Both the position numbers and the translations under genes were made by a program. Shown here piece by piece: positions 33,031-42,139 of a stretch of DNA of 64,000 nucleotides (position 1 is the first letter of the stretch; each line of letters begins with the position of its first letter). The stretch comes from Allohahella sp002354735 (lineage in GTDB: Bacteria > Pseudomonadota > Gammaproteobacteria > Pseudomonadales > Oleiphilaceae): assembly GCF_047946665.1 (NCBI RefSeq), contig NZ_CP172312.1, positions 1,860,001 to 1,924,000 on the forward strand, read 5' to 3'. Below the pieces are notes generated by a model that ran no database searches, was not told the origin of the DNA, and was given only the letters and a program-made list of their open reading frames with translations.

Positions 33031-36000
33031 TTACAGGCCAGCGAGGAGTTCGTTGGCTTCTGTCTTCTGCTCATCGCTGCCTTCTTCGACAACTTCGAGC
33101 AGGATATCACGTGCACCATCCTTGTCACCCATATCGAGATAGGCGCGGGCGAGGTCCAGTTTGGTCGCAGCTTCGTCAGCATCTGACATGAAATCGAAAT
33201 CATCTTCGATGTCTTTGCTTTCTACAACTTCGGCATCATCACCTGAGCCAGCAGGCGAATCTGCGGCAGTGGCCAACGAATCTTCTGTCGCGCCGGCGTC
33301 AAGCTCATCCAACTCAAGGTCGCCATCATCAAGATCATCAAGATCTATGCTATCGATATCGAGGTCGTCCATTTCAAGATCAGCCAGATCCAGCGTCTCA
33401 TCGCGCCCTTCGCTCAGCTGTCGGTCGGCCGGCGTCGTCTCAGCCACTGGCGCCGCTGTGGGAATGGTATCTTCCTCATCGAGCTCAAGATCGAAGTCGG
33501 CAAGTTCGTCTTCGTCAGCTTCACTGAGCTCGAGATCCAGATCGCTGCTATCCAGGTCGATCTCGTCATCCGCCGAATCCAGTTCGATAGGCTCTTCCAA
33601 GGAAGCATTGATTTCGTCAGCAGCGGCCTCAGCAGCCTGCAGTGAGCGATCGAAATCGGTACTGCGTGGGTCGCCATTGCGGTCACCATCGACGCTCTCG
33701 AGTGTGTCGAGATCAAGTAAGTCTGCCTCGTCTTCGAGGCTGCTCGTCGACACGGCGGCTGGGGAACCATCTGCATCGTCGAGATCCAGATCGCTGATCC
33801 GGAAATCGATATCCAGATCGTCGCTGTCATCAAACGCGCCCGATGTTGTGGTGTCGTCCAGGCTGAAACTCAGATCGCGAGTATTATCCGGCGAGTCAGG
33901 TGTCCTAGCTGCGACATCATAGCCGGAGTCTACATCCAGATCGTCAAGCTCATCGCTGGCCGAAGGGGTGCTGCGATCAGAGGACTCGTCGGAATCTCCA
34001 AATACGTCCGCCAGATCGTCATCACTCAACTCATCTTCGGTATCCGGGTGTCCTGTTCTGGCGTAAGCCAGCGTTGGTGAAGACGACGAGTTTCGCAGTT
34101 CTTCTTCCAGCGCCTCAAGGGAGGTATCGTCCGCTTCGTCGGCATCTTCGTCGGTGGCGATGTCATAGCGATTCATCACGCTCTGCGCTTCGACGATGGC
34201 GTCTTCATCTTCACCAGCCATGATGCGATCGTAAGCCTGGTGCATGGCGGCTGTAGCACCAGCCATACCAAGCACATCAAGCAATTTAACCCGATAGCGC
34301 TGATTGTCAGGCTCTTTCTCGAGCGCATCTTCGAGCACTTGCCGAGCCTGATCTTCGCGGTCGTAGGCGAGGTAGACGTCGGCAGCAGCGACCGGGTCGG
34401 ACTCGTCAGAGGCGGCATCTACGGCGCTGCGCGACATGCCGGCTCGTGATGCTGCTATCGCTGCGCCTGAAGGCCCGCCAGCAGCATTCTCAGCGCCCAA
34501 CTCATAATCGTCTGCTTCCTTGTTGGCCCTTCGACGGGACATGGCCCACAGCAGTAACAATATCAGGAGCAGACCACCAGCCAATGCCATTTGATACAGC
34601 GGATTGGACGCGATCTGGTCAAGCAGATTCTCAGGCTCTGCGGCAACTGGCTCTGCTGCTTCCCGTGGCTTAACCACTGGAATTTCTTCAGTCAATACCG
34701 CCACTTCGGCTGCAGGTTCATCGCCTGCGCCCTCGGTCATGTCACCAGCGGCCATCTCGGCTTCTGGGCTGGCAGGATCAATCGCGGTGATTTCGCCTGC
34801 CTCGCCCTGAGGCGCGGCTGGGTCACTGCTCGTCATGCCATTAGCCGGGACGCTGGCTTGTGTGGCAGGATCGCCTGCCTGTCCGCCTGCGCCATCTGCA
34901 GGCGAGGTTTCAGGCTGGGTTACAGTATTGGTGGCGGCCGCCTTCTCAGGCGAGCCCGCTGCAGAAGATGCCGCGCCTTCATTCTGAGTCCGCTGCTTGG
35001 CCAGTTGTGCCTGCAATGCCGCGAGCTCATCATCCTTGAGCTTCACAAGACGTTGCGCGGTCGCCAGTTGTTCCTGCACAGCGTCGAGTCGACTCTTCAG
35101 CTCTTCATTGGCGCGTGTCTGCTCCGCAAGATCCTCACCGAGCACAACCGGATCGGTGGCGCGAACGCTTGTACCCGTAACCTGCCCCTCACCGGAGTTG
35201 GCTTCAGAGCCGGTCGCTGTTCCACGCTCGTCAGCGAGAATTCGCATCTGATCTGTTCGGGACCCTTCGCTGCCTGTGATGACCTCGAATTCACGATTCT
35301 GCACCGCGAACTCGCTGGTCGCATCACGACGGTCGCGTTCGAGAATGGTTTGCTCATCCGGAATCTTCAGCATCTGGCCACGCTTGACCAGATTGATGTT
35401 GTTGTTGACGAAGGCATCCGGGTTCAGATCCTGAATCGCCAGCATCATCTGCTGTGGAGAAATCTGACTATTGGGCCGGGTTTTGAGCGCTATTTCCCAC
35501 ATGGTTTCATCAGCGCGAATGGGACCGTAAGCGTCAGTCTGTCCACCACCCTGCGGCGCCGAACTGGCTGGCACGGTGGAACGAGCCGTTTGTTGAGTGC
35601 CCGCGGCAGGCGTTTTCGGAGCAGGGGCGCTCTGTCGTGCCGGCGGCTGAGACGTCGTGTTCGTCTGGACGGTCTGTACCGGCGCAGCCGACGTTGTATT
35701 GTCGAGACTATAGGTCGGCGGATCGATCAGCAAAGCATATTCACGAAGCAGACGACCGGAAGGCCAGTTCACTTCGACAAGGAAATTAAGGTAAGGCTCT
35801 CGTACCGGTTTTGAACTGCTAAGACGGATCACAGCGCCGCCAGTGTTCTTCCATTCGACCTTGAAGCGAACGTCATTGAGGAAGAATGCGCGATCGATGT
35901 TCGCCCGCCTGAACGCTTCCTGACTTGCCAGGGCCGTGACAATTTCAGACGGCTGCAGGCCCTCCGTGTTCACCAGCTCGATCTGAGCATCTAGGGGCTG

Positions 36001-36105
36001 GTTCAGCGACGAGTTGACGGTAACTTCGCCGAGGCCTAGTGCCTGTGCGATGCTGGCAGAGAGCGAGGATGCTGCGAAGAGTGCAACCGCGAACTTGCGA
36101 ACCAT
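33031..36105 (-). CDS. fimV: FimV-family pilus assembly/polar hub protein
   Basis: Large envelope protein (1024 residues) needed for type IV pilus secretin assembly and polar signalling in relatives. In order: signal peptide (MVRKFAVALF to QALG), the conserved FimV N-terminal domain (about 25-135), a Pro/Gln linker, a LysM peptidoglycan-binding domain (about 193-250, TMWEIALKTRPN and INLVKRGQMLKIP), a coiled coil, one membrane segment (ALAGGLLLILLLLWAM), then a very acidic cytoplasmic part rich in Asp/Leu/Glu with TPR-like ends and the conserved C-terminal domain (KLDLARAYLDMGDKDGARDILLEVV). I use the ATG at 36105 because AAGGA (36113-36117) lies 7 bases before it. pilZ is at 47269. Confidence 0.94.
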   Translation of the reverse strand: MVRKFAVALFAASSLSASIAQALGLGEVTVNSSLNQPLDAQIELVNTEGLQPSEIVTALASQEAFRRANIDRAFFLNDVRFKVEWKNTGGAVIRLSSSKPVREPYLNFLVEVNWPSGRLLREYALLIDPPTYSLDNTTSAAPVQTVQTNTTSQPPARQSAPAPKTPAAGTQQTARSTVPASSAPQGGGQTDAYGPIRADETMWEIALKTRPNSQISPQQMMLAIQDLNPDAFVNNNINLVKRGQMLKIPDEQTILERDRRDATSEFAVQNREFEVITGSEGSRTDQMRILADERGTATGSEANSGEGQVTGTSVRATDPVVLGEDLAEQTRANEELKSRLDAVQEQLATAQRLVKLKDDELAALQAQLAKQRTQNEGAASSAAGSPEKAAATNTVTQPETSPADGAGGQAGDPATQASVPANGMTSSDPAAPQGEAGEITAIDPASPEAEMAAGDMTEGAGDEPAAEVAVLTEEIPVVKPREAAEPVAAEPENLLDQIASNPLYQMALAGGLLLILLLLWAMSRRRANKEADDYELGAENAAGGPSGAAIAASRAGMSRSAVDAASDESDPVAAADVYLAYDREDQARQVLEDALEKEPDNQRYRVKLLDVLGMAGATAAMHQAYDRIMAGEDEDAIVEAQSVMNRYDIATDEDADEADDTSLEALEEELRNSSSSPTLAYARTGHPDTEDELSDDDLADVFGDSDESSDRSTPSASDELDDLDVDSGYDVAARTPDSPDNTRDLSFSLDDTTTSGAFDDSDDLDIDFRISDLDLDDADGSPAAVSTSSLEDEADLLDLDTLESVDGDRNGDPRSTDFDRSLQAAEAAADEINASLEEPIELDSADDEIDLDSSDLDLELSEADEDELADFDLELDEEDTIPTAAPVAETTPADRQLSEGRDETLDLADLEMDDLDIDSIDLDDLDDGDLELDELDAGATEDSLATAADSPAGSGDDAEVVESKDIEDDFDFMSDADEAATKLDLARAYLDMGDKDGARDILLEVVEEGSDEQKTEANELLAGL

Positions 36106-36159
36106 AGCCATTTCCTTAGTGTCACAATACTGAGTCAAAGTAGTCCGCGGAGGTGAGCC

Positions 36160-36173
36160 CTGCAATTTTGCAG
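36160..36173. promoter_or_regulatory. 14-bp palindrome upstream of fimV
   Basis: CTGCAA, TT, TTGCAG: a perfect 6-bp inverted repeat with a 2-base spacer, 55-68 bases before the fimV start. It could be an operator or small hairpin in the fimV leader. The CTG to CAG spacing is 8, not the 10 of an E. coli LexA box, and the regulator is unknown. Confidence 0.35.
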
Positions 36174-36251
36174 AGACAGGCAGAGCCTCTAGCGTACCTA
36201 GAATTGAAGTGTCTTATCGAAAGTAAGTATTGATGAGGGATCAGTTTTTTA

Positions 36252-36280
36252 CAAGAAAATAGCCCGCGGGCTCCGCGGGC
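36252..36280 (-). terminator. Intrinsic terminator downstream of asd
   Basis: Read leftward: GCCCGCGG, loop AGC, CCGCGGGC (stem 36262-36269 with 36273-36280), then TATTTTCTTG. A perfect 8-bp GC stem and a T-rich tail lie 52 bases after the asd stop. A second GC hairpin (CGCCCC/GGGGCG, 36288-36308) precedes it. This should separate the leuCDB-asd unit from fimV. Confidence 0.8.
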
Positions 36281-36331
36281 ACACTTACGCCCCCGGGCTT
36301 GCGGGGCGAGAGAGGCATCAGTACGAGCTGA

Positions 36332-37438
36332 TCAGAGCCTGCCGACCAGGATTGCCAGCATTCGACGCAAAGGCTCTGCGGCACCCCACAGGAGCTGGTC
36401 GCCAACCGTGAACAGGCTGAGGTAGTCATCCCCCAGTGAGAGCTTGCGGATGCGACCCACCGGGATCTGCAGGGAACCGCTGGCATAGGCAGGCGTGAGT
36501 TTGGCGCGGGTGGCTTCCGGCGTATTGTCGATGACTTCCACCCACTCATTTCCGCTGGCAATGATGTCTTCCAGGGCGCGAACCGACACACCCTTCTTCA
36601 GCTTCACCGTGACCGACTGGCTATGTGAGCGCATGGCGCCGACACGTACACACAAGCCATCAATCGGGATCGGGCGCTGGGAATTGCCAAGGATCTTGTT
36701 GGCCTCAACCCCAGCCTTCCACTCTTCACGTGTCTGACCATTGGCGACAAGACTGTCGATCCAGGGAATCACGCTACCAGCCAGTGGGGTACTGAAACAC
36801 TCCACCGGAAAATCCTTGTCATGCATGCTGGCGATAACTTTCTGGTCGATATCCAGAATTGCACTGGCAGGATCGTCGAGCAGCTCGCGACAGTCACCAT
36901 GCAGGCGCCCCATCTGCTGGAGCAGTTCACGCATATGGCGCGCACCACCACCAGAAGCAGCCTGATACGTGGTCGGATTTGCCCACTCCACAAGATTCTC
37001 GCGGAACAGACCGATGAGCCCCATCAGCATCAAACTGACCGTGCAATTGCCGCCGACATAAGTGCGAACGCCTGAGTCGAGGGCACGATCGATGACATTG
37101 CGATTTACCGGATCGAGAATGATGACCGCATCATCCTGCATTCGCAGCGCCGAAGCAGCGTCTAACCAGTAACCATCCCAACCAGACGCGCGCAGGTCCT
37201 TGAAGACCTGTTTTGTGTAATCGCCGCCCTGACAGCTGACCACGATATCCATCTCTGCGAGCGCCCTGATATCGGTCGCGTCCAGCAGTGGTCGCCCATC
37301 TGGACCAGCTTCGCCACCCTGCGACGTCGAGAAATAGCAGGCATCGATAGCATCGAGATCGCCACAGGCTTCAAGCCTGGACATCAACACCGAGCCAACC
37401 ATGCCACGCCAACCTACAAGACCTACTTTCTGTTTCAT
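36332..37438 (-). CDS. asd: Aspartate-semialdehyde dehydrogenase
   Basis: 368 residues, the gammaproteobacterial form. It reduces aspartyl phosphate to the semialdehyde that feeds lysine, threonine, methionine and cell-wall diaminopimelate. NADP site VGLVGWRGMVGSVLM; catalytic Cys132 in GGNCTVSLMLM; phosphate and substrate residues in ASGGGARHM; His in VRVGAMRSHSQ. I use the ATG at 37438 (MKQKVGLVG), which has GGA 8 bases upstream; an ATG 4 codons earlier lacks a site. It follows leuB by about 75 bases and is ended by a strong terminator. Confidence 0.96.
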   Translation of the reverse strand: MKQKVGLVGWRGMVGSVLMSRLEACGDLDAIDACYFSTSQGGEAGPDGRPLLDATDIRALAEMDIVVSCQGGDYTKQVFKDLRASGWDGYWLDAASALRMQDDAVIILDPVNRNVIDRALDSGVRTYVGGNCTVSLMLMGLIGLFRENLVEWANPTTYQAASGGGARHMRELLQQMGRLHGDCRELLDDPASAILDIDQKVIASMHDKDFPVECFSTPLAGSVIPWIDSLVANGQTREEWKAGVEANKILGNSQRPIPIDGLCVRVGAMRSHSQSVTVKLKKGVSVRALEDIIASGNEWVEVIDNTPEATRAKLTPAYASGSLQIPVGRIRKLSLGDDYLSLFTVGDQLLWGAAEPLRRMLAILVGRL

Positions 37439-37513
37439 GACTTCATCCATATCTATGGTGCATTCACTGAATCCAGATCGGAGAATTCAGAATAAGAATT
37501 TTCTGTGCGCCAG

Positions 37514-38608
37514 CTATGCCAGCGCGAGCGCAGCCACTACGGCTTCACCCATTTGCTTCGTGCTGACGCTCTGCCCTGGCACATCAGCAATATCTGCGGT
37601 TCGCAGACCCTGATCCAGCACTGCGCCTACCGCACGCTCAATGGCATCGGCTGCCTGCAGGGCCGCATCACTTCGGATTGAGTATCGCAGCATGAGCGCA
37701 GCCGACAGGATCGTCGCCAGCGGATTGGCCACGCCACGACCAGCAATGTCAGGTGCAGAGCCATGGCAAGGCTCATACATGCCCTTGTTGTCGGCATCGA
37801 GTGAGGCCGAAGGCAGCATACCGATCGAGCCAGTCAGCATCGCCGCCTCATCCGAGAGGATATCGCCGAACATGTTTCCAGTTACGATAACGTCGAACTG
37901 CTTTGGTGCACGAACAAGCTGCATCGCCGCGTTGTCGACGTACATGTGCGAGAGTTCGACGTCAGGATAGTCGGCAGCCATGCTTGTCACGATTTCACGC
38001 CAGAGCCGCGTCACTTCCAGAACGTTTGCCTTGTCGACAGAGCAGAGTTTGCCAGAGCGCTTGCGTGCAGCCTCGAACGCCACTGCAGCGATCCGGCGAA
38101 TTTCCGGCTCACTGTAGCGGTAGGTATTGAAGCCTTCGCGGTCACCCGCGTCGTTGACATGCACGCCCCGTGGCTTGCCAAAATAGATACCGCCGGTGAG
38201 TTCCCGAACGATAAGAATGTCGAGACCCGACACGATTTCCGGCTTCAACGAGCTTGCCGCGGCAAGCTGAGGATACAGGATCGCGGGACGCAGATTGGCA
38301 AATAACTGCAGACCCGAACGCAGGCCGAGCAGGCCGTTTTCCGGACGCTTACCGGCTTCAATGGCATCCCATTTGGGTCCACCGACTGCACCGAGCAGAA
38401 TGGCATCCGCAGCGCGAGCCTTGTCCATCGTTTCATCTGGCAGCGGCGTGCCATGGGCATCAATGGCCGCACCACCGACCAGACCATGCTCGATCTGCAG
38501 ACCAAGCCCGAAGAGCTGATCGACACGATTCAGCACCTTGGCAGCCTCAGCCATAATCTCTGGGCCAATTCCATCGCCCGGGAGTAACAACACTGAACTC
38601 ATACTCAA
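37514..38608 (-). CDS. leuB: 3-isopropylmalate dehydrogenase
   Basis: 364 residues, third leucine-specific step, NAD-dependent oxidative decarboxylation. LLLPGDGIGPEI opens the fold, VRELTGGIYFGKPRG carries the substrate Arg and Tyr, VDKANVLEVTRLWREIV the Lys, DNAAMQLV and GNMFGDILSDEAAML the metal Asp residues, and EPCHGSAPDIAGRGVANPLA the NAD site. The length is standard. It lies 31 bases after leuD, in a leuC-leuD-leuB order. The next gene, asd, is usually separate in enterics but adjacent to leuB in Pseudomonas. Confidence 0.97.
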   Translation of the reverse strand: MSMSSVLLLPGDGIGPEIMAEAAKVLNRVDQLFGLGLQIEHGLVGGAAIDAHGTPLPDETMDKARAADAILLGAVGGPKWDAIEAGKRPENGLLGLRSGLQLFANLRPAILYPQLAAASSLKPEIVSGLDILIVRELTGGIYFGKPRGVHVNDAGDREGFNTYRYSEPEIRRIAAVAFEAARKRSGKLCSVDKANVLEVTRLWREIVTSMAADYPDVELSHMYVDNAAMQLVRAPKQFDVIVTGNMFGDILSDEAAMLTGSIGMLPSASLDADNKGMYEPCHGSAPDIAGRGVANPLATILSAALMLRYSIRSDAALQAADAIERAVGAVLDQGLRTADIADVPGQSVSTKQMGEAVVAALALA

Positions 38609-38639
38609 TTTTCCATATGGGATTACGACGTGGGCGAGC

Positions 38640-39311
38640 TTAGACGCCAGCGCTTACTACGTCGGTGAACATCCAGGGGGTGATCTGCTTACGCTGCTGC
38701 TCATAGGCGCGAATGGCATCGCTTTCCTTCAGCGTCAGACCTATTTCGTCCAGACCTTCCAGCAAGCACTTCTTGCGGAAACCATCGATTTCGAAATCGA
38801 ACACCAGTTCATCAGCGCTGCCATCGAGTACGGTGACCGTCTGAGCCGGCAGGTCTATGGTGACTTCACAGCCAGGCACACGTGCAACCGCGTCGAACAA
38901 GACCTTTACCTCTTCTTCTTTCAGAACAATAGGTAACAAGCCGTTCTTAAAGCAGTTATTGAAGAATATATCAGCGAAGCCTGGCGCGATGATCGAACGG
39001 AAGCCGAAGTCTTCCAGTGCCCATGGCGCGTGCTCACGTGACGAACCGCAGCCAAAGTTTGGACCGGCCAATAACACGCTGGCCTCGTCATAAGGCTGCT
39101 TGTTGAGCACAAAATCAGGGTTCAGCGGGCGCTGACTGTTGTCTGCATCAGGCTGGCCTTCATCGAGATAACGCAACTCGTCGAACAGATTCGGCCCGAA
39201 GCCGCTGCGCTTGATCGACTTCAGGAACTGCTTCGGGATAATCATATCTGTATCAACGTTGGCACGATTGAGCGGCGCCACGATACCCGTGTGAACAGTG
39301 AACTTTCTCAT
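38640..39311 (-). CDS. leuD: 3-isopropylmalate dehydratase small subunit
   Basis: 223 residues, swivelling domain of isopropylmalate isomerase that completes the active site of LeuC. It has the DTDMIIPKQFLKSI motif and NFGCGSSREHAPWAL, which binds substrate carboxylates, and FADIFFNNCFKNGLLPI. The ATG overlaps the leuC TGA by 4 bases, coupling the two subunits. The length is slightly above that of E. coli LeuD (201). Confidence 0.97.
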   Translation of the reverse strand: MRKFTVHTGIVAPLNRANVDTDMIIPKQFLKSIKRSGFGPNLFDELRYLDEGQPDADNSQRPLNPDFVLNKQPYDEASVLLAGPNFGCGSSREHAPWALEDFGFRSIIAPGFADIFFNNCFKNGLLPIVLKEEEVKVLFDAVARVPGCEVTIDLPAQTVTVLDGSADELVFDFEIDGFRKKCLLEGLDEIGLTLKESDAIRAYEQQRKQITPWMFTDVVSAGV

Positions 39312-40819
39312 GCCGCAACTCCGTTGGGTGACTCGCCAGCTGACAAATGATCAGGATCAACAGGTTGCAGTGTTCTTATGTCAACGAAGTGACCGAATAC
39401 GGCCGCCGCCGCCGCCATAGCAGGCGATACCAGATGCGTGCGACCACCAAAACCCTGTCGGCCTTCGAAATTGCGATTGGAGGTCGAGGCGCAATGCTCA
39501 CCCTGCCCCAGTTTATCCGCGTTCATGGCCAGGCACATCGAACAGCCAGGCTCACGCCAGTCCAGACCAGCTTCACGGAATATTACATCAAGCCCTTCGG
39601 CTTCTGCCTGTCGCTTGACGAGTCCCGAACCAGGCACAACGAGCGCCTGCTTGATAGTCGATGCAACCTTGCGACCCTTCACGACGGCCGCAGCCTCGCG
39701 CAGGTCTTCTATGCGCGAATTCGTGCAGCTGCCGATAAAGACGCGGTCGAGCCGAATGTCAGTGATTGCCTGACCCTCGCTCAAACCCATGTAGCTCAGT
39801 GCCCGCGCCCGCGAGTCAGCATTCTGCTGCACACGATCTGCACTGCGCTCGCTACCATCAGGCACGTTTTCATCAACAGCGACCACCATCTCAGGCGAGG
39901 TGCCCCAGGTGACCTGTGGGGCCAGGTTACTGATATCGATCTCGACCACGGTATCGAAGTGGGCGCCGGCATCACTTGTGAGTGTGCGCCAGTAAACTAC
40001 CGCACGATCCCACTCTTCCGGATCGTCATTTCCGGGGCTGAATGGCCGACCGGCGAAATAATCGATGGTGGTCTGATCAACGGCAATCATGCCTGCTCGT
40101 GCACCAGCTTCTATAGCCATGTTGCAGACCGTCATTCGACCTTCCATCGAGAGCGCTTCAATGGCTTCGCCAGCGAACTCTATCGCGTGACCATTACCGC
40201 CAGCGGTGCCGATTCGACCGATGATTGCCAGGACGATGTCCTTCGCATAAATACCCTGTGGCGCCTTGCCAGTGACCCGCACCAGCATATTCTTCATTTT
40301 CTTCGCGACGAGACACTGGGTTGCCAGCACGTGCTCGACTTCGGAAGTACCTATGCCGTGGGCCAGCGCACCGAACGCGCCATGCGTGGAGGTATGCGAG
40401 TCGCCGCAGACTACGGTCATGCCTGGCAGCGTTGCACCCTGCTCCGGACCGATCACATGGACGATGCCCTGACGCATGTCGTTCATTCGGAACTCGAGGA
40501 TGCCGAAATCGTCGCAATTGCTATCCAGCGTCTGCACCTGTATGCGCGAAACCGGATCGACGATGCCACTCACGCCCGCGCTCTGGTTCTCAGTGGGCAC
40601 ATTGTGATCGGGCGTGGCAATGTTGGCACTGATGCGCCAGGGCTTGCGCCCGGCGATCCGCAGCCCTTCAAAGGCCTGCGGCGACGTGACTTCGTGTAGC
40701 AGTTGTCGGTCGATGTAGATCAGTGCGCTGCCGTCATCGCGCTGGGTGACGACGTGGCTGTCCCATAACTTGTCATACAGGGTCTTGGCGGACCTATTAT
40801 TAGACCTATCTATCGACAT
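39308..40819 (-). CDS. leuC: 3-isopropylmalate dehydratase large subunit
   Basis: 503 residues, aconitase-fold subunit holding the [4Fe-4S] cluster. Cluster ligands lie in FIGSCTNSRIEDLREAA and in PGCSMCLAMN. Substrate and fold motifs are VVCGDSHTSTHGAFGALAHGIGTSEVEHV and GRTHLVSPAMAAAAA. There are about nine extra N-terminal residues (SIDRSNNRS) and a C-terminal tail of about 20 beyond the usual 465-475. The ATG at 40819 has no good Shine-Dalgarno. It is the first gene of the leuCDB-asd unit, after 113 bases holding a hairpin that may end the aroC-MFS operon. Confidence 0.97.
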   Translation of the reverse strand: MSIDRSNNRSAKTLYDKLWDSHVVTQRDDGSALIYIDRQLLHEVTSPQAFEGLRIAGRKPWRISANIATPDHNVPTENQSAGVSGIVDPVSRIQVQTLDSNCDDFGILEFRMNDMRQGIVHVIGPEQGATLPGMTVVCGDSHTSTHGAFGALAHGIGTSEVEHVLATQCLVAKKMKNMLVRVTGKAPQGIYAKDIVLAIIGRIGTAGGNGHAIEFAGEAIEALSMEGRMTVCNMAIEAGARAGMIAVDQTTIDYFAGRPFSPGNDDPEEWDRAVVYWRTLTSDAGAHFDTVVEIDISNLAPQVTWGTSPEMVVAVDENVPDGSERSADRVQQNADSRARALSYMGLSEGQAITDIRLDRVFIGSCTNSRIEDLREAAAVVKGRKVASTIKQALVVPGSGLVKRQAEAEGLDVIFREAGLDWREPGCSMCLAMNADKLGQGEHCASTSNRNFEGRQGFGGRTHLVSPAMAAAAAVFGHFVDIRTLQPVDPDHLSAGESPNGVAA

Positions 40820-40897
40820 ATACGCTCGCAGACCTGGTGGTCTTCCTCAAAAAACGGCTCATCATGCTACGCTTCGAGGCCCGAAAATTCAATGCTG

Positions 40898-40914
40898 CGG
40901 GGCTACGAGCCCCG
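40898..40914 (-). terminator. Hairpin after the MFS gene, before leuC
   Basis: CGGGGCT, ACG loop, AGCCCCG: a perfect 7-bp stem 19 bases after the MFS stop as read leftward. The following CAGCATTGAATTTTC is only moderately T-rich, so it is a possible terminator or leader hairpin between the pilZ-to-MFS run and leuC. Confidence 0.45.
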
Positions 40915-40932
40915 GCAAACGCACGCGCCCGC

Positions 40933-42132
40933 TCAGGCTGGAACAGCCTTTACCGCACGACACCAATACGTCTCGGGACCACAGGACCGCCAGCCAAGCA
41001 GCAGCACGAGCATGGCAGCGGCGGCTGATGCGGCCGCAAAATAGAAGGTATCGCCAGCAGAATAATGAAAAGCAATCTGCCCGCTTGCCCAGGCTCCGAC
41101 GGCACCCCCAGCCCCGAAACTGACAGCGCTGTAGAGCGCCTGCCCTTGCCCCGCGACCGAGCCTCGCCCGAAGGCGCGGTGCACGAACTCAATCGATACG
41201 GCATGAACGCAGCCAAAACTAAGGGCGTGGCCGAGTTGAAATAGCAGCAGTAGCCACACCTGATCGGCCAACTCGGCGATTCCCCACCAGCGCAGCGCCG
41301 TTAGCGTCAACGCAGCAAGCATGAGAACGCGCAAGGAGTAACTCTTCAGGAAGCGATGCATCACCAGGAAGAGCCCAACCTCTGCCAACACGCCGACAGC
41401 CCAGAGAATACCTATAATGTCAAATGAGTAGCCCACGTTTTTAAGGTGGATTGTAAAGAAGGTATAGTATGGACCGAAAGAGAGCTGAACGAGGAATGCT
41501 ATTATGAAAAACAATATGATTGGGATACTTTTGAATTCTTTTGTGAAGACTTTGAGCACATCCCTGAAGCCCATCCCGCCGGTCGAGTCAGGCGCATGAA
41601 TCATCAGTGAGGACCATAGCAGAGCAGCCATGAGCAGGATCATGGCATACGGCAGCAGGGCCAGGCCGAAATACTCGAAAACGGCACCGAGCCCGATCAC
41701 TACAGCGATGAAGCCGACCGAGCCCCACAAGCGGATTCGGCTGTAATGATGCTGACGCCCCTGCTCACGGAGCGCCGACAGAGTGATGACTTCGAACTGA
41801 GGCAGCACTGCATTCCAGAACGCGCTGAAGAAGACCATGAGGATGAGCAGCGGCCAGAAGCTTTCAAGCATCGGGAAGACGAGCAGCGCGACCAGGGCGA
41901 AACTGATCCCGACGCGAATCAGTCGCAGCCGCCGACCGGTGGCATCGGCAACGATGGCCCAGAGGTTGGGCGCAAGTATTTTGGTGACCATGACAGAGGC
42001 CACCAGCAGGCCAATCTCTGCATGATTCAGCCCAAGCAGGCGAAAATAATCAGGCAGAAACGGCGCTATCGTGCCGACCAGCGCAAAATACCAGAAATAC
42101 GCTGCCGAGATGGGTCGAAAAGAAGCGCTCAC
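40933..42132 (-). CDS. MFS transporter (HcaT/nucleoside-permease-like)
   Basis: 399 residues with twelve hydrophobic segments. The first helix ends GTIAPFLPDYFRLLGLNHAEIG and loop 2-3 has NLWAIVADATGRRLR, as in the MFS_1-like branch that includes HcaT and the LacY-related permeases. The cytoplasmic central loop (GGMGFRDVLKVFTKEFKS) is short. This gene is joined to aroC in Pseudomonas as well (7-base gap here), but the substrate is unproven. The sequence does not allow one to be assigned. Confidence 0.82.
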   Translation of the reverse strand: MSASFRPISAAYFWYFALVGTIAPFLPDYFRLLGLNHAEIGLLVASVMVTKILAPNLWAIVADATGRRLRLIRVGISFALVALLVFPMLESFWPLLILMVFFSAFWNAVLPQFEVITLSALREQGRQHHYSRIRLWGSVGFIAVVIGLGAVFEYFGLALLPYAMILLMAALLWSSLMIHAPDSTGGMGFRDVLKVFTKEFKSIPIILFFIIAFLVQLSFGPYYTFFTIHLKNVGYSFDIIGILWAVGVLAEVGLFLVMHRFLKSYSLRVLMLAALTLTALRWWGIAELADQVWLLLLFQLGHALSFGCVHAVSIEFVHRAFGRGSVAGQGQALYSAVSFGAGGAVGAWASGQIAFHYSAGDTFYFAAASAAAAMLVLLLGWRSCGPETYWCRAVKAVPA

Positions 42133-42139
42133 TGGCGCC

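Noticed and set aside
34591..35814. 407-codon open frame on the + strand opposite fimV
   Set aside because: It is an antisense shadow of the fimV coding sequence with no recognisable domain.
36160..36173. CTGCAATTTTGCAG as a LexA (SOS) box upstream of fimV
   Set aside because: The SOS box is CTG-N10-CAG with an A+T core. The spacing here is 8 bases and fimV is not an SOS gene, so I list it only as a palindrome.
39788..39810. tRNA-like GTAGCTCAGTGCCCGCGCCCG in leuC
   Set aside because: It resembles a D-arm, but it lies in the leuC coding region and I could not find a matching acceptor stem, anticodon arm or T arm.
39347..40699. 450-codon open frame on the + strand opposite leuC
   Set aside because: It lies entirely inside leuC, has no family motifs, and is Arg/His/Cys-rich like other antisense frames. 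It is a shadow of leuC.
40806..40865. Short ATG ORF before leuC as a leucine attenuator leader
   Set aside because: It has one Leu codon in 19 and no ribosome site, and it overlaps the leuC start. A leader should be rich in Leu codons and end before a terminator.
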